A stretch of DNA of 64,000 bases, taken from contig DASRGG010000036.1 of assembly GCA_035651155.1 (NCBI GenBank), positions 1 through 64,000 of the forward strand. Reading direction: 5' to 3'. The DNA is from CF-39 sp035651155 (GTDB lineage Bacteria > Chloroflexota > Limnocylindria > P2-11E). Shown piece by piece: positions 24,938-31,022 of the stretch (the first letter of the stretch is position 1; every line of letters begins with the position of its first letter). The translations under genes and the position numbers were made by a program. The notes beneath the pieces are model-generated. The model was not told the origin of the DNA and did not search any database. It was given only the letters and a program-made list of their open reading frames with translations.

Positions 24938-25987
24938 GTGATCTGGATCGGCGTCGACGCGCACAAGGAGGTCCATCTCGCGGTCGCGATCGGCGGCGAG
25001 GGCACCGTCGGCGAGCGCAAGATCGCCAACACGCCCGAGGCCTGGGCCGCACTGCTGGAGTGGGCGCGGCAGTGGCCCGAGCGCGTCTGGGCGGTGGAGG
25101 GCGCCTGGTACCTCGGGCGCGGCCTCGCCCAGTACCTGGCCCGCTCCGGCGAGCGGGTGCACGAGGTGAACGGCCGCTGGACCGCCGCGCGCCGGCGCGG
25201 CATGCGGGCCCCTGGCAAGAGCGACCGCCTGGACGCGCGCTCGGTCGCGACCCTCTTGCGCGAGGAGGCCGCGACGCTGCCGCGGGTGTACGCCGAGGAA
25301 GATGCCCTCGCCCAGGTGCAGCTGTGGAGCCGCGCCCAGGCCGAGCTCACCAAGGACATCACCCGCACCATGAACCGCCTGCACGAGCTGCTCCTGCAGT
25401 GCGACCCCGAGTACAAGACCGCACTGCCGGTCCTCACGACCAAGGCCGCGATCACAACGCTGCAGGCGTACCAGGCACCGGGGACGAGCGGCCTGGACCG
25501 CGAGCGCGAGGCGCTCATCCGCGCCACCGCCGCGCAGCTGGCGCTCCTGGATGCGCAGGACCGCGAGCTGCGGAAAAAGCTCGAGCACGCCAGCACGGCG
25601 CGCTTTTTCCCCCTGAGGCAGATCGAGGGGGTGGGGCCGATCATCGCCTGCGCGATCGTCGCCGAGGTCGGGCGGCCGCGCCCGGGCTTCGCCGAGGAGC
25701 AGCTCGCCGCGCTTGGCGGGCTCTCGCCGCTGGAGGCCTCCTCCGCAGGCGCGATCCGTCACCGGCTCAACCGCCTGGGCAACCGCCGGCTCAACATGCT
25801 CTTCCACCAGATCGTGCTCACCCAGGCACGGATCTATCCACCCGCGCGCACGTACTTGCTGCGACGTCAGGCCGAGGGGCGCACCGCGCGCGAGGCGCGT
25901 CGCGCGCTCAAGCGGCTCATCGTGCGTCGCGTCTATCGCGCGTGGCGCGACTGCTTCACCGCGCGCGCCGAGAGGGTCGCCGCATGA
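24938..25987 (+). CDS. IS110-family transposase
   Basis: A 349-residue recombinase. The N-terminal RuvC-like DEDD domain starts MIWIGVDAHKEVHLAV (Asp7) and continues with VWAVEGAWYLGRGLAQYL and KSDRLDARSVATLL. A coiled helical linker follows (residues about 120-220), then the Transposase_20 domain with FFPLRQIEGVGPIIACAIVAEVG and LGGLSPLEASSAGAIRHRLNRLGNRRLNMLFH. Length and motifs are complete, so it looks active. A GTG start has GGAAGGAGG at 24922-24930. No accessory gene is present. Confidence 0.95.
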   Translation: MIWIGVDAHKEVHLAVAIGGEGTVGERKIANTPEAWAALLEWARQWPERVWAVEGAWYLGRGLAQYLARSGERVHEVNGRWTAARRRGMRAPGKSDRLDARSVATLLREEAATLPRVYAEEDALAQVQLWSRAQAELTKDITRTMNRLHELLLQCDPEYKTALPVLTTKAAITTLQAYQAPGTSGLDREREALIRATAAQLALLDAQDRELRKKLEHASTARFFPLRQIEGVGPIIACAIVAEVGRPRPGFAEEQLAALGGLSPLEASSAGAIRHRLNRLGNRRLNMLFHQIVLTQARIYPPARTYLLRRQAEGRTAREARRALKRLIVRRVYRAWRDCFTARAERVAA

Positions 25988-26010
25988 CCCTCTTGACATA
26001 GGAGCATCCC

Positions 26011-26538
26011 GTGAGCGTGCGGACGGCGACGCCGGACGACGCCGAGGCCATCGAACGCGTGCGCACCGACACGTGGCGCGCGACGTATCGGGATCTGCTC
26101 CCGGATGCCGTGCTCGACCGTCTCGGCTACGACGGCGCGCGACGCCGGCAGGGCATGGCGACGATGCCGGCGGAGCGGTTCGCGCTCGTCGCCGAGCACG
26201 ACGGCGAGGTCGTCGGCTTCTGCTACGGCGGGCCGTCGCGCGCGGACGACGCCGCGCATCCCGGCGAGATCTACGCGATCTACGTCCTGCCGTCGCATCA
26301 GGGACATGGGCACGGCAGCGCGCTGATGCGCGCGGGCGCGCGCGAGGCTCTCGCTCGGGGCTGGCGCGGCCTGCTCGTCTGGGTGCTGCGCGACAACCGG
26401 CCGTCGCGCGAGTTCTACGAGCGGATGGGCGGCCGCCATCTGCGCGACCGCGACGAGGACCGCGAGATCGAGGGAGTCGTCGTTACCGAGGCGGGCTACG
26501 CCTGGGACGACGTCACGGCGCTCGCCCGCCGGGCGTGA
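26011..26538 (+). CDS. GNAT-family N-acetyltransferase
   Basis: A 175-residue acetyltransferase: SVRTATPDDAEAIERVRTDTW at the start, GEIYAIYVLPSHQGHGHGSALM for the acetyl-CoA loop (QGHGHG), and WVLRDNRPSREFYERMGG as the family's last motif. Substrate unknown. The GTG start at 26011 is preceded by AGGAG at 26000-26004, which overlaps the IS110 right junction, so expression may now depend on the element. Its 3' end overlaps the convergent gene at 26513 by 26 bases. Confidence 0.88.
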   Translation: MSVRTATPDDAEAIERVRTDTWRATYRDLLPDAVLDRLGYDGARRRQGMATMPAERFALVAEHDGEVVGFCYGGPSRADDAAHPGEIYAIYVLPSHQGHGHGSALMRAGAREALARGWRGLLVWVLRDNRPSREFYERMGGRHLRDRDEDREIEGVVVTEAGYAWDDVTALARRA

Positions 26539-26950
26539 GGTCGAGATCGGCCGGCGGCTCGTCGGGCAGGGTCCAGCGGATGTACGGCTTGCCCCACTTC
26601 ACGTGCAGCTCGTTCGCGGTCGCGACCGCGGCGGCGAACGCCGGCTCGAACGCGTCGGGCGCGCTCCGTTCGCACGCGCCGAGCACCGCGGCGAGGTGCT
26701 CGCGCTCGAATGCGACGACGTCGCCCGCGTACTTCGGACGAACGATCGCGAGCTTTCGCAGCAGTCCTCGCGTCCGTCGCGCGAAATACGCCGCGAGCTC
26801 CCAGTTCCCGCCGCGCGCCGCGTACGCGCACTTCCACCAGGCGTTACCTACGGATTGCATGAGCTCGCCGGTCCCTGGGAGCAGGTCCGCGATCTCCTCG
26901 AAGGTGAGCTCGCCGTGCGCCGTCTGGACGCGCCTTGCCTCGTCGAACAT
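26513..26950 (-). CDS. Conserved hypothetical protein
   Basis: A 145-residue soluble protein, mostly helical. It begins MFDEARRVQTAHGELTFEEIADLLPGTGELMQSV, then GNAWWKCAYAARGGNWELAAYFARRTRGLL, and ends with NELHVKWGKPYIRWTLPDEPP. I cannot place it in a named family. Start is ambiguous: ATG at 26950, GTG at 26953, or ATG at 26980, which would overlap the divergent small gene at 26972. No Shine-Dalgarno is visible before any. Its last 26 bases overlap the GNAT gene on the other strand. Confidence 0.75.
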   Translation of the reverse strand: MFDEARRVQTAHGELTFEEIADLLPGTGELMQSVGNAWWKCAYAARGGNWELAAYFARRTRGLLRKLAIVRPKYAGDVVAFEREHLAAVLGACERSAPDAFEPAFAAAVATANELHVKWGKPYIRWTLPDEPPADLDLTPGGRAP

Positions 26951-26971
26951 CACGGCGATAGTAGGGAGTGC

Positions 26972-27133
26972 ATGAGCCATCCACGCCGTGGCACGCCCTG
27001 GCGCGCCGTGCGCAATTTCACGGAGTCGGACATCCCGCTGCCGCGCCGCACGGTCGTCGCGCTGCGGAACCTCTGGCTCCGCGTCGCGCTGCGGCAGACC
27101 TGCTGCGGTCACGACGGCGAGCCGGGCTGCTGA
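26972..27133 (+). CDS. Small conserved protein ending in a CCGxxGEPGC motif
   Basis: A 53-residue protein, too short for many gene finders. It starts MSHPRRGTPWRAVRNFTE, has an amphipathic helix RRTVVALRNLWLRVALRQ and ends TCCGHDGEPGC. I recall small actinobacterial and Chloroflexota proteins with a similar Cys-rich ending (CCGxYGEPGC), which supports a real gene. The three cysteines could bind metal or be modified. It is divergent from the gene at 26513 and followed after 57 bases by a membrane protein gene. Confidence 0.65.
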   Translation: MSHPRRGTPWRAVRNFTESDIPLPRRTVVALRNLWLRVALRQTCCGHDGEPGC

Positions 27134-27190
27134 CTCCCCGAGCCGACGGAGGGTCCTCCGTCCCGTCAGACCGGCTAGCATGAGCAGCCC

Positions 27191-27688
27191 GTGAAGGAAT
27201 TCCTCGAAGGGCGGCGGCTGGGCTTCGCGCCGCGGTCGCATCTCGCCTTCCTCGCCTGCGGGCTCGCGCTTGGCGTGAGCATCGCCGACGTCATGGCCTG
27301 GCTCGCGCTCGGGTCGCGCGACACGAACGGCTACGTCATCGTCGCGCAGTGGCTCGCCGTGGCGACGCTGCTCGTCGCCGGCGGCGCCGCGGTCGCCGCG
27401 GTCGCGGAGCGCTGGGACGTCGATGAAGACGACTCGGGTCTGGCGCGGATCGACATCCTCGCCGCGATCGGTACGGTCGTGCTCTACGGCGCGTCGGCGT
27501 TCCTGCGCAGCTTCGAGCTCGGCAACCCGGCTCCCTCGCCCGCGCCATTCCTTCTCGCGCTCGCCGGCCTCATCGTCCTCTTCGCGGACGCGGGGCTCGC
27601 GGCGAACCTGTACTCGTCACGCGAGTGGGCCGAGCTCGAGGAGGAGCCGGTCCGCGAGCATCGCGGCCGTCGCCGCGCCGCCCGCTAG
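27191..27688 (+). CDS. Four-helix integral membrane protein of unknown function
   Basis: A 165-residue protein with four predicted membrane segments: LAFLACGLALGVSIADVMAWLAL, VAQWLAVATLLVAGGAAVAAVA, ILAAIGTVVLYGASAFL and FLLALAGLIVLFADAGLAANLY. The C-terminus is acidic then basic (EEEPVREHRGRRRAAR) and probably cytoplasmic. The layout recalls the small DUF2231-type membrane proteins, but I see no decisive motif. GTG start. It converges on the secreted PKD-like gene across 181 bases. Confidence 0.78.
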   Translation: MKEFLEGRRLGFAPRSHLAFLACGLALGVSIADVMAWLALGSRDTNGYVIVAQWLAVATLLVAGGAAVAAVAERWDVDEDDSGLARIDILAAIGTVVLYGASAFLRSFELGNPAPSPAPFLLALAGLIVLFADAGLAANLYSSREWAELEEEPVREHRGRRRAAR

Positions 27689-27780
27689 CTCATCCGACCC
27701 GCGACCGAACACGCGCCGGGAGCGGAGCGAGCTACGAGCGCTTCACCGAAGCACCGCTCGGACTGCCCCATTTAACAACA

Positions 27781-27800
27781 TAAGACGAATGTTAGTCTTA
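27781..27800. repeat. Short inverted repeat in an AT-rich patch between convergent genes
   Basis: TAAGAC at 27781-27786 and GTCTTA at 27795-27800 form a six-pair stem with an eight-base loop. The surrounding sequence from about 27770 is the most AT-rich in the region. It lies in the 181-base gap between two convergent genes (27689-27869), and on the minus strand it is followed by TGTTGTTAAA. It could be a weak terminator or an operator; nothing else is visible in the gap. Confidence 0.35.
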
Positions 27801-27869
27801 CTCATCCGGTGCCGTACCCTCGACTGGCGCGCGACTCGGTGAGTGGCAGCTCATGCGATCACGGACGGA

Positions 27870-28220
27870 TTAGTACACGCTCGTCGAGGTTCCGCACGTC
27901 GCCTGGGACCCTGCGCCCGAGACCGTCGCGGTCTGCGTGTAGGTCCCGCGTGCGCCGAAGAGGTGATTGAAGTTCGCCGTGCTCGAGGCGTAGGAGCCGC
28001 CGTCCTGCAGGCCGTCCCCATAAGACAGCATCACGGAGTAGGTGCCATAGCCGCCCGACATGTGTACGACGTAGTTGGCCCACGTCCCCAGCTGAACGCT
28101 GGGCGTGAGGTTATCAATCGAGCAACCGACCACCTCCGCCGTGGACATGGCATAGCCCGACTGTGTTTGAGCAACGGCAAGGAGTGCGGCGAACGCGATC
28201 GCGGTGAGCTGTCGTCGCAT
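27870..28220 (-). CDS. Small secreted PKD/Ig-like protein
   Basis: A 116-residue exported protein. Residues 1-25 are a signal peptide (MRRQLTAIAFAALLAVAQTQ, with a cut near GYA). The rest is one beta-sandwich: YVVHMSGGYGTYSVMLSYGDG, then ANFNHLFGARGTYTQTATVSG. The GDG turn and the HLFxxxGTYxxxATV ending are the PKD-domain pattern. Two cysteines (VGCSID and ATCGTS) may form a disulfide. GGAGAGG precedes the ATG. It is divergent from the ECF sigma gene and resembles the secreted protein at 29776-30129, so I place it in the same system. Confidence 0.8.
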   Translation of the reverse strand: MRRQLTAIAFAALLAVAQTQSGYAMSTAEVVGCSIDNLTPSVQLGTWANYVVHMSGGYGTYSVMLSYGDGLQDGGSYASSTANFNHLFGARGTYTQTATVSGAGSQATCGTSTSVY

Positions 28221-28302
28221 CACGGGTTTCCTCTCCCTCGCGAGTGGCCTCTCGACCACGGTCCGGATTGCGGTCCGGGCGAGGCGCCTAGCCGGTATGT
28301 CG

Positions 28303-28319
28303 TTCGCAGGCAGCCAAAG
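28303..28319. promoter_or_regulatory. Candidate shared regulatory motif, copy 1
   Basis: TTCGC-N3-CAGCCAAAG, found again at 29641-29657 with only the three spacer bases different. This copy lies in the divergent gap, 83 bases before the minus-strand secreted gene and just before the sigma ORF. The role as a promoter or operator is inference from repetition and position. Confidence 0.35.
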
Positions 28320-28324
28320 ATCGC

Positions 28325-28891
28325 ATGTCGCTCGGGCGGGGCTGCGACTTTGTGACGGGTCCGGACGACGAAAGGTGTGAGGGTGGCCGTAAGCCGAGCA
28401 TCCAGGCACCGGGCGTGTTCGATGAGGTGGTCTTCGAGAGCTTCCATGCGGAGACCTTCGCACCGCTGTGGACGTTCGCCCGCCGCATCTGCCGAGACGA
28501 AAGCGAGGCCCAGGACGTGTGTCAGCAGGCATACGTCGCCGTCTACCGCTACTGGAAGGCGGGAAGGTTACGCGAAGACCCCCGGCGACTTCTCTATCGG
28601 GTGGCACAGCGCGGCGCGATCGACGTCGTCCGAGCGCGCTCGCGTCGCCAGCGACTCGAGCGCGCCGTCGCGCCGCCCGCGGTCGGCGGACCGTGGCTCG
28701 GCATCGAAGTGCGCGAGGCCTTGAGGGCCATGAAACCCGAGGATGCCGCCCTTCTGCTTCTGCAATCGGCGGTCGGACTGAGTCAGGAGGAGATGGCGGG
28801 GGTCACGAAGCAGAGCCTGGCAGCCGTTCGCTCGCGCCTGTATCGGGCTCGCCGACAGCTCGCCGCGCTTCTTGAAGGGAGGGAGCGATAA
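28325..28891 (+). CDS. ECF-type RNA polymerase sigma factor
   Basis: A protein of up to 188 residues. Region 2 is FHAETFAPLWTFARRICRDESEAQDVCQQAYVAVYRYW, with the usual acidic D-E-S-E-A-Q-D-V core-binding helix, then RLLYRVAQRGAIDVVRARSRR. Region 4 is ALRAMKPEDAALLLLQSAVGLSQEEMAGVTKQSLAAVRSRLYRARRQL, a clear DNA-binding helix-turn-helix. Start uncertain: the first 35 residues from the ATG at 28325 are not conserved-looking, and GTG at 28416 would give a shorter protein. The anti-sigma gene starts where it stops. Third positions are less GC-biased than in neighbouring operons, hinting at transfer. Confidence 0.85.
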   Translation: MSLGRGCDFVTGPDDERCEGGRKPSIQAPGVFDEVVFESFHAETFAPLWTFARRICRDESEAQDVCQQAYVAVYRYWKAGRLREDPRRLLYRVAQRGAIDVVRARSRRQRLERAVAPPAVGGPWLGIEVREALRAMKPEDAALLLLQSAVGLSQEEMAGVTKQSLAAVRSRLYRARRQLAALLEGRER

Positions 28892-29640
28892 TCGAGCATC
28901 GCGTCCTGCGCCGGCGCGTCGGCGAGCTTCTTTCAGATGCGATCGATCGCGCACTATCGGAAAGCGAGACCGCCACGCTCGAGGCGCATCTTCGTATGTG
29001 CCGCGAATGCCGAGCCTTGCGCCAGAGCATGCTCAGCATGGAGAGCCAGCTCGATATGGGGCTCGCAACGACCGCCGAGCTCGAGCGGGCTCAGCGAGAG
29101 TCCCTTCGACGAGTCAGATCAGCTGCGGCTTCGTCCGGCCGCTTCGCGACACTACGCCGAGACCTCGTGGTCCTCGCAGCCGCTCTCGTGGCGATTCTGG
29201 CGGTCGTCGCGTGGCCGCGAACCCCTGTGGCGAGTCCTTCGATACCCGAGGGCGAGGTGCTTGTTGAACGGTCGAGCGACCTCGGGTTTGCGTGGGTGAC
29301 GCTGTCGGTCGAGCAGGGTAGTTTCGCGGCGCGGCGCGGACAGAACTTCGGCGTGATCGCGCGGGCGGACCTCCGCTTCCAGTCACCATCGAGAGGCGGC
29401 ACCGCTGAGATCCGAATTCGCGAGCCCGGGGATGCGTACGGAATCCTGTCGACGAACAGCGATATTTCCGGCGCGACGAAGGTTCGGCTCGAAGGCCGCT
29501 TTCCGCCGCGCGGGTCGGGTGGCTTGCGGACGTATGAGGTATGGGTCCATATCGAGACTCCAGAGGGCTCTGGCGATACGGCGCCCATCCTTCTCGATGT
29601 CGAGTCCGTACCGAGCGGAGAACGTGCGCGTGTGCGCTAG
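28891..29640 (+). CDS. Zinc-finger anti-sigma factor, single-pass membrane protein, non-standard start
   Basis: About 249 residues. The N-terminal part has the ZAS zinc motif HLRMCREC (H-x3-C-x2-C) near residues 33-40. A membrane segment follows (LVVLAAALVAILAVVAW, about 90-106) and then an extracytoplasmic beta-rich domain of about 140 residues. It should hold the sigma factor until a surface signal. Between the in-frame stop at 28873 and the ATG at 28996 there is no ATG, GTG or TTG, and the ATG at 28996 would remove the His of the motif. ATC at 28891, sharing a base with the sigma stop (TAATC) and 5 bases after GGAGGGAG, is my choice; ATA 28888 and CTG 28906 are alternatives. Confidence 0.75.
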   Translation: MEHRVLRRRVGELLSDAIDRALSESETATLEAHLRMCRECRALRQSMLSMESQLDMGLATTAELERAQRESLRRVRSAAASSGRFATLRRDLVVLAAALVAILAVVAWPRTPVASPSIPEGEVLVERSSDLGFAWVTLSVEQGSFAARRGQNFGVIARADLRFQSPSRGGTAEIRIREPGDAYGILSTNSDISGATKVRLEGRFPPRGSGGLRTYEVWVHIETPEGSGDTAPILLDVESVPSGERARVR

Positions 29641-29657
29641 TTCGCGTCCAGCCAAAG
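29641..29657. promoter_or_regulatory. Candidate shared regulatory motif, copy 2
   Basis: TTCGC-N3-CAGCCAAAG directly after the anti-sigma stop codon and 118 bases before the secreted-protein start. It matches the copy at 28303-28319 at 14 of 17 positions. The rest of the 135-base gap (29641-29775) holds no gene. Confidence 0.35.
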
Positions 29658-29775
29658 GCCGTAACGAAACTGACCACGCCACTTGCGACATTCGTGACGT
29701 ATGCGACGACGTGGGGGTGGATCGAGTACTCGTTATCCACCTCGGCGATCCCGAACCGCGATATGGGAGACAAAA

Positions 29776-30129
29776 GTGAAGGCGCTCAGGGTCATCCTCG
29801 CAAGCTTGGCGTTCTCGCTGCTCGTTCTCTCCAGCGTCGCGCTCGCTGGCGGAGGATCGATGTTCGTCTCGCCCTCGTCGCAGACCATCTCCGTGGGCGG
29901 TACCGCAGCCCTGAAGCTGGACTGGTCCGGCTACGGGCTCTTCAACGAGTCCTTCGCGATGTACTACGAGGGCGGCGGCACGATCTTCGACACCTACACC
30001 TGCTACTCGAACTGCTCCACCGGCACGAACTGGTTCTACCACCTGTACAACACCAGCGGCACGCGGTACCCGAAGGCCGCTGATCAGTACGGCGGCGTCT
30101 CAAACTCGGTCACGGTGATCGTGAACTAG
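29776..30129 (+). CDS. Small secreted Ig/PKD-like protein of the ECF-ABC module
   Basis: A 117-residue exported protein. The signal peptide is MKALRVILASLAFSLLVLSS, cut near VALAGG. The mature part has FVSPSSQTISVGGTAALKLDWSGYG, then FAMYYEGGG, a two-cysteine loop CYSNCS, and FYHLYNTSGTRYPKAA. Order and spacing resemble the protein at 27870-28220: SG-YG, then a G-rich turn, then F-x-HL, then GT-x-Y. I start at GTG 29776 with GGGAGA before it; longer starts have no signal peptide. The ABC ATPase begins 2 bases after its stop, so the exported protein and the transporter are probably co-translated. Function unknown. Confidence 0.82.
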   Translation: MKALRVILASLAFSLLVLSSVALAGGGSMFVSPSSQTISVGGTAALKLDWSGYGLFNESFAMYYEGGGTIFDTYTCYSNCSTGTNWFYHLYNTSGTRYPKAADQYGGVSNSVTVIVN

Positions 30130-30131
30130 CG

Positions 30132-31019
30132 ATGAATGGCGAGAGCTCTGCGCGTGGCGCGATCGTGTCTTGCGCGGCGGTGGTGCACCGCTACGGCCAG
30201 CGCAGAGCTCTCGCTGGCGTCACGTGGTCTGCGGGACCGGGCATGACCGCGATCCTCGGGCGCAACGGCGCCGGCAAGACGACCCTACTGCGCTCGATCG
30301 TGAGCCTGATCACGCCGACAGAGGGTCGTATCACGGTCGACGAGCACGACACGCGCACCCAGGCGGGATGGGTCCGCCGGCACGTCGGCTACTTGCCCCA
30401 GGAGTTCGCGCCGTTCCCAGAGCTGACCGTGCGTGAGTTCCTCGGCTACATCGCCGCACTCGCGGGTGGCCGCGCGGCGAACGACATCGATCGGCTTATC
30501 GCGCTTACTCACCTCGAGCGGTACGCCGGCACGCGGGCGTCGCGACTGTCCGGCGGAACGCGCCGTCGGCTTGGCGTGGCGCAAGCGCTGATCGGCAGGC
30601 CGGCGCTGCTGGTTGTCGATGAGCCAACCGCTGGGCTCGACCCCGAGGAGCGCGTCCGGCTGCGCCAACTGCTCGCGGAGCTCGCCACGACGACGACGGT
30701 ATTGCTCTCGACGCATCTCGTCGAGGATGTCGCCGCGCTCGTGGACCGGGTCTTGGTCCTAGACGAAGGAGCGCTGGTCTTCGATGGCTCATCGCGCGAC
30801 CTCGCGGCGCGGGCAGCCTACCGCGTCAGGGAAGTCATCAGTGCAACGCCGACGTTTGCGGACGCGGAGTACATCGTCAGTCGTGCGATGCCGGAAGGGC
30901 GCGCCTTTCGTCTGCGGCTTGTCGGGCCGGAGGGGTCGACAGTGGGAACGCCCGTCGAGCCGACGCTTGAGGACGGATACCTGTCGCTCGTTCGTGCCAC
31001 GTCGCGCGGAGTTCAATAG
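30132..31019 (+). CDS. ABC transporter ATP-binding protein
   Basis: A 295-residue ABC-2-type ATPase. Walker A is GRNGAGKTTLL, the Q loop is VGYLPQEFAPFP, the signature is LSGGTRRRLGVAQAL, Walker B is LLVVDEPTAGLD, and the H loop is LLSTHLVEDV. The C-terminal 75 residues form the usual extra domain of Drr/Nod-type exporters. It is flanked by the secreted protein and the two permease genes, with 2- and 3-base gaps. It probably powers export or extraction of a peptide or lipid, or acts on the secreted protein; the substrate is unknown. Confidence 0.93.
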   Translation: MNGESSARGAIVSCAAVVHRYGQRRALAGVTWSAGPGMTAILGRNGAGKTTLLRSIVSLITPTEGRITVDEHDTRTQAGWVRRHVGYLPQEFAPFPELTVREFLGYIAALAGGRAANDIDRLIALTHLERYAGTRASRLSGGTRRRLGVAQALIGRPALLVVDEPTAGLDPEERVRLRQLLAELATTTTVLLSTHLVEDVAALVDRVLVLDEGALVFDGSSRDLAARAAYRVREVISATPTFADAEYIVSRAMPEGRAFRLRLVGPEGSTVGTPVEPTLEDGYLSLVRATSRGVQ

Positions 31020-31022
31020 GAG

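Larger units (their letters stand above)
24771..26003. mobile_element. IS110-family insertion sequence
   Basis: The element carries one DEDD transposase gene, about 160 non-coding bases before it and about 10 after it, the layout of the IS110 group. CATAGGA occurs at 24771-24777 and again at 25997-26003; I take these as the shared core at the two junctions, though the exact ends need an empty site. There are no inverted repeats, as expected. It lies between the NUDIX gene and a GNAT gene, and the right copy of CATAGGA forms part of the GNAT ribosome binding site. Confidence 0.75.

Noticed and set aside
27781..27800. Hairpin in the convergent gap as a firm terminator.
   Set aside because: Only six pairs with an eight-base loop and no clean U tract; kept only as a weak repeat feature.
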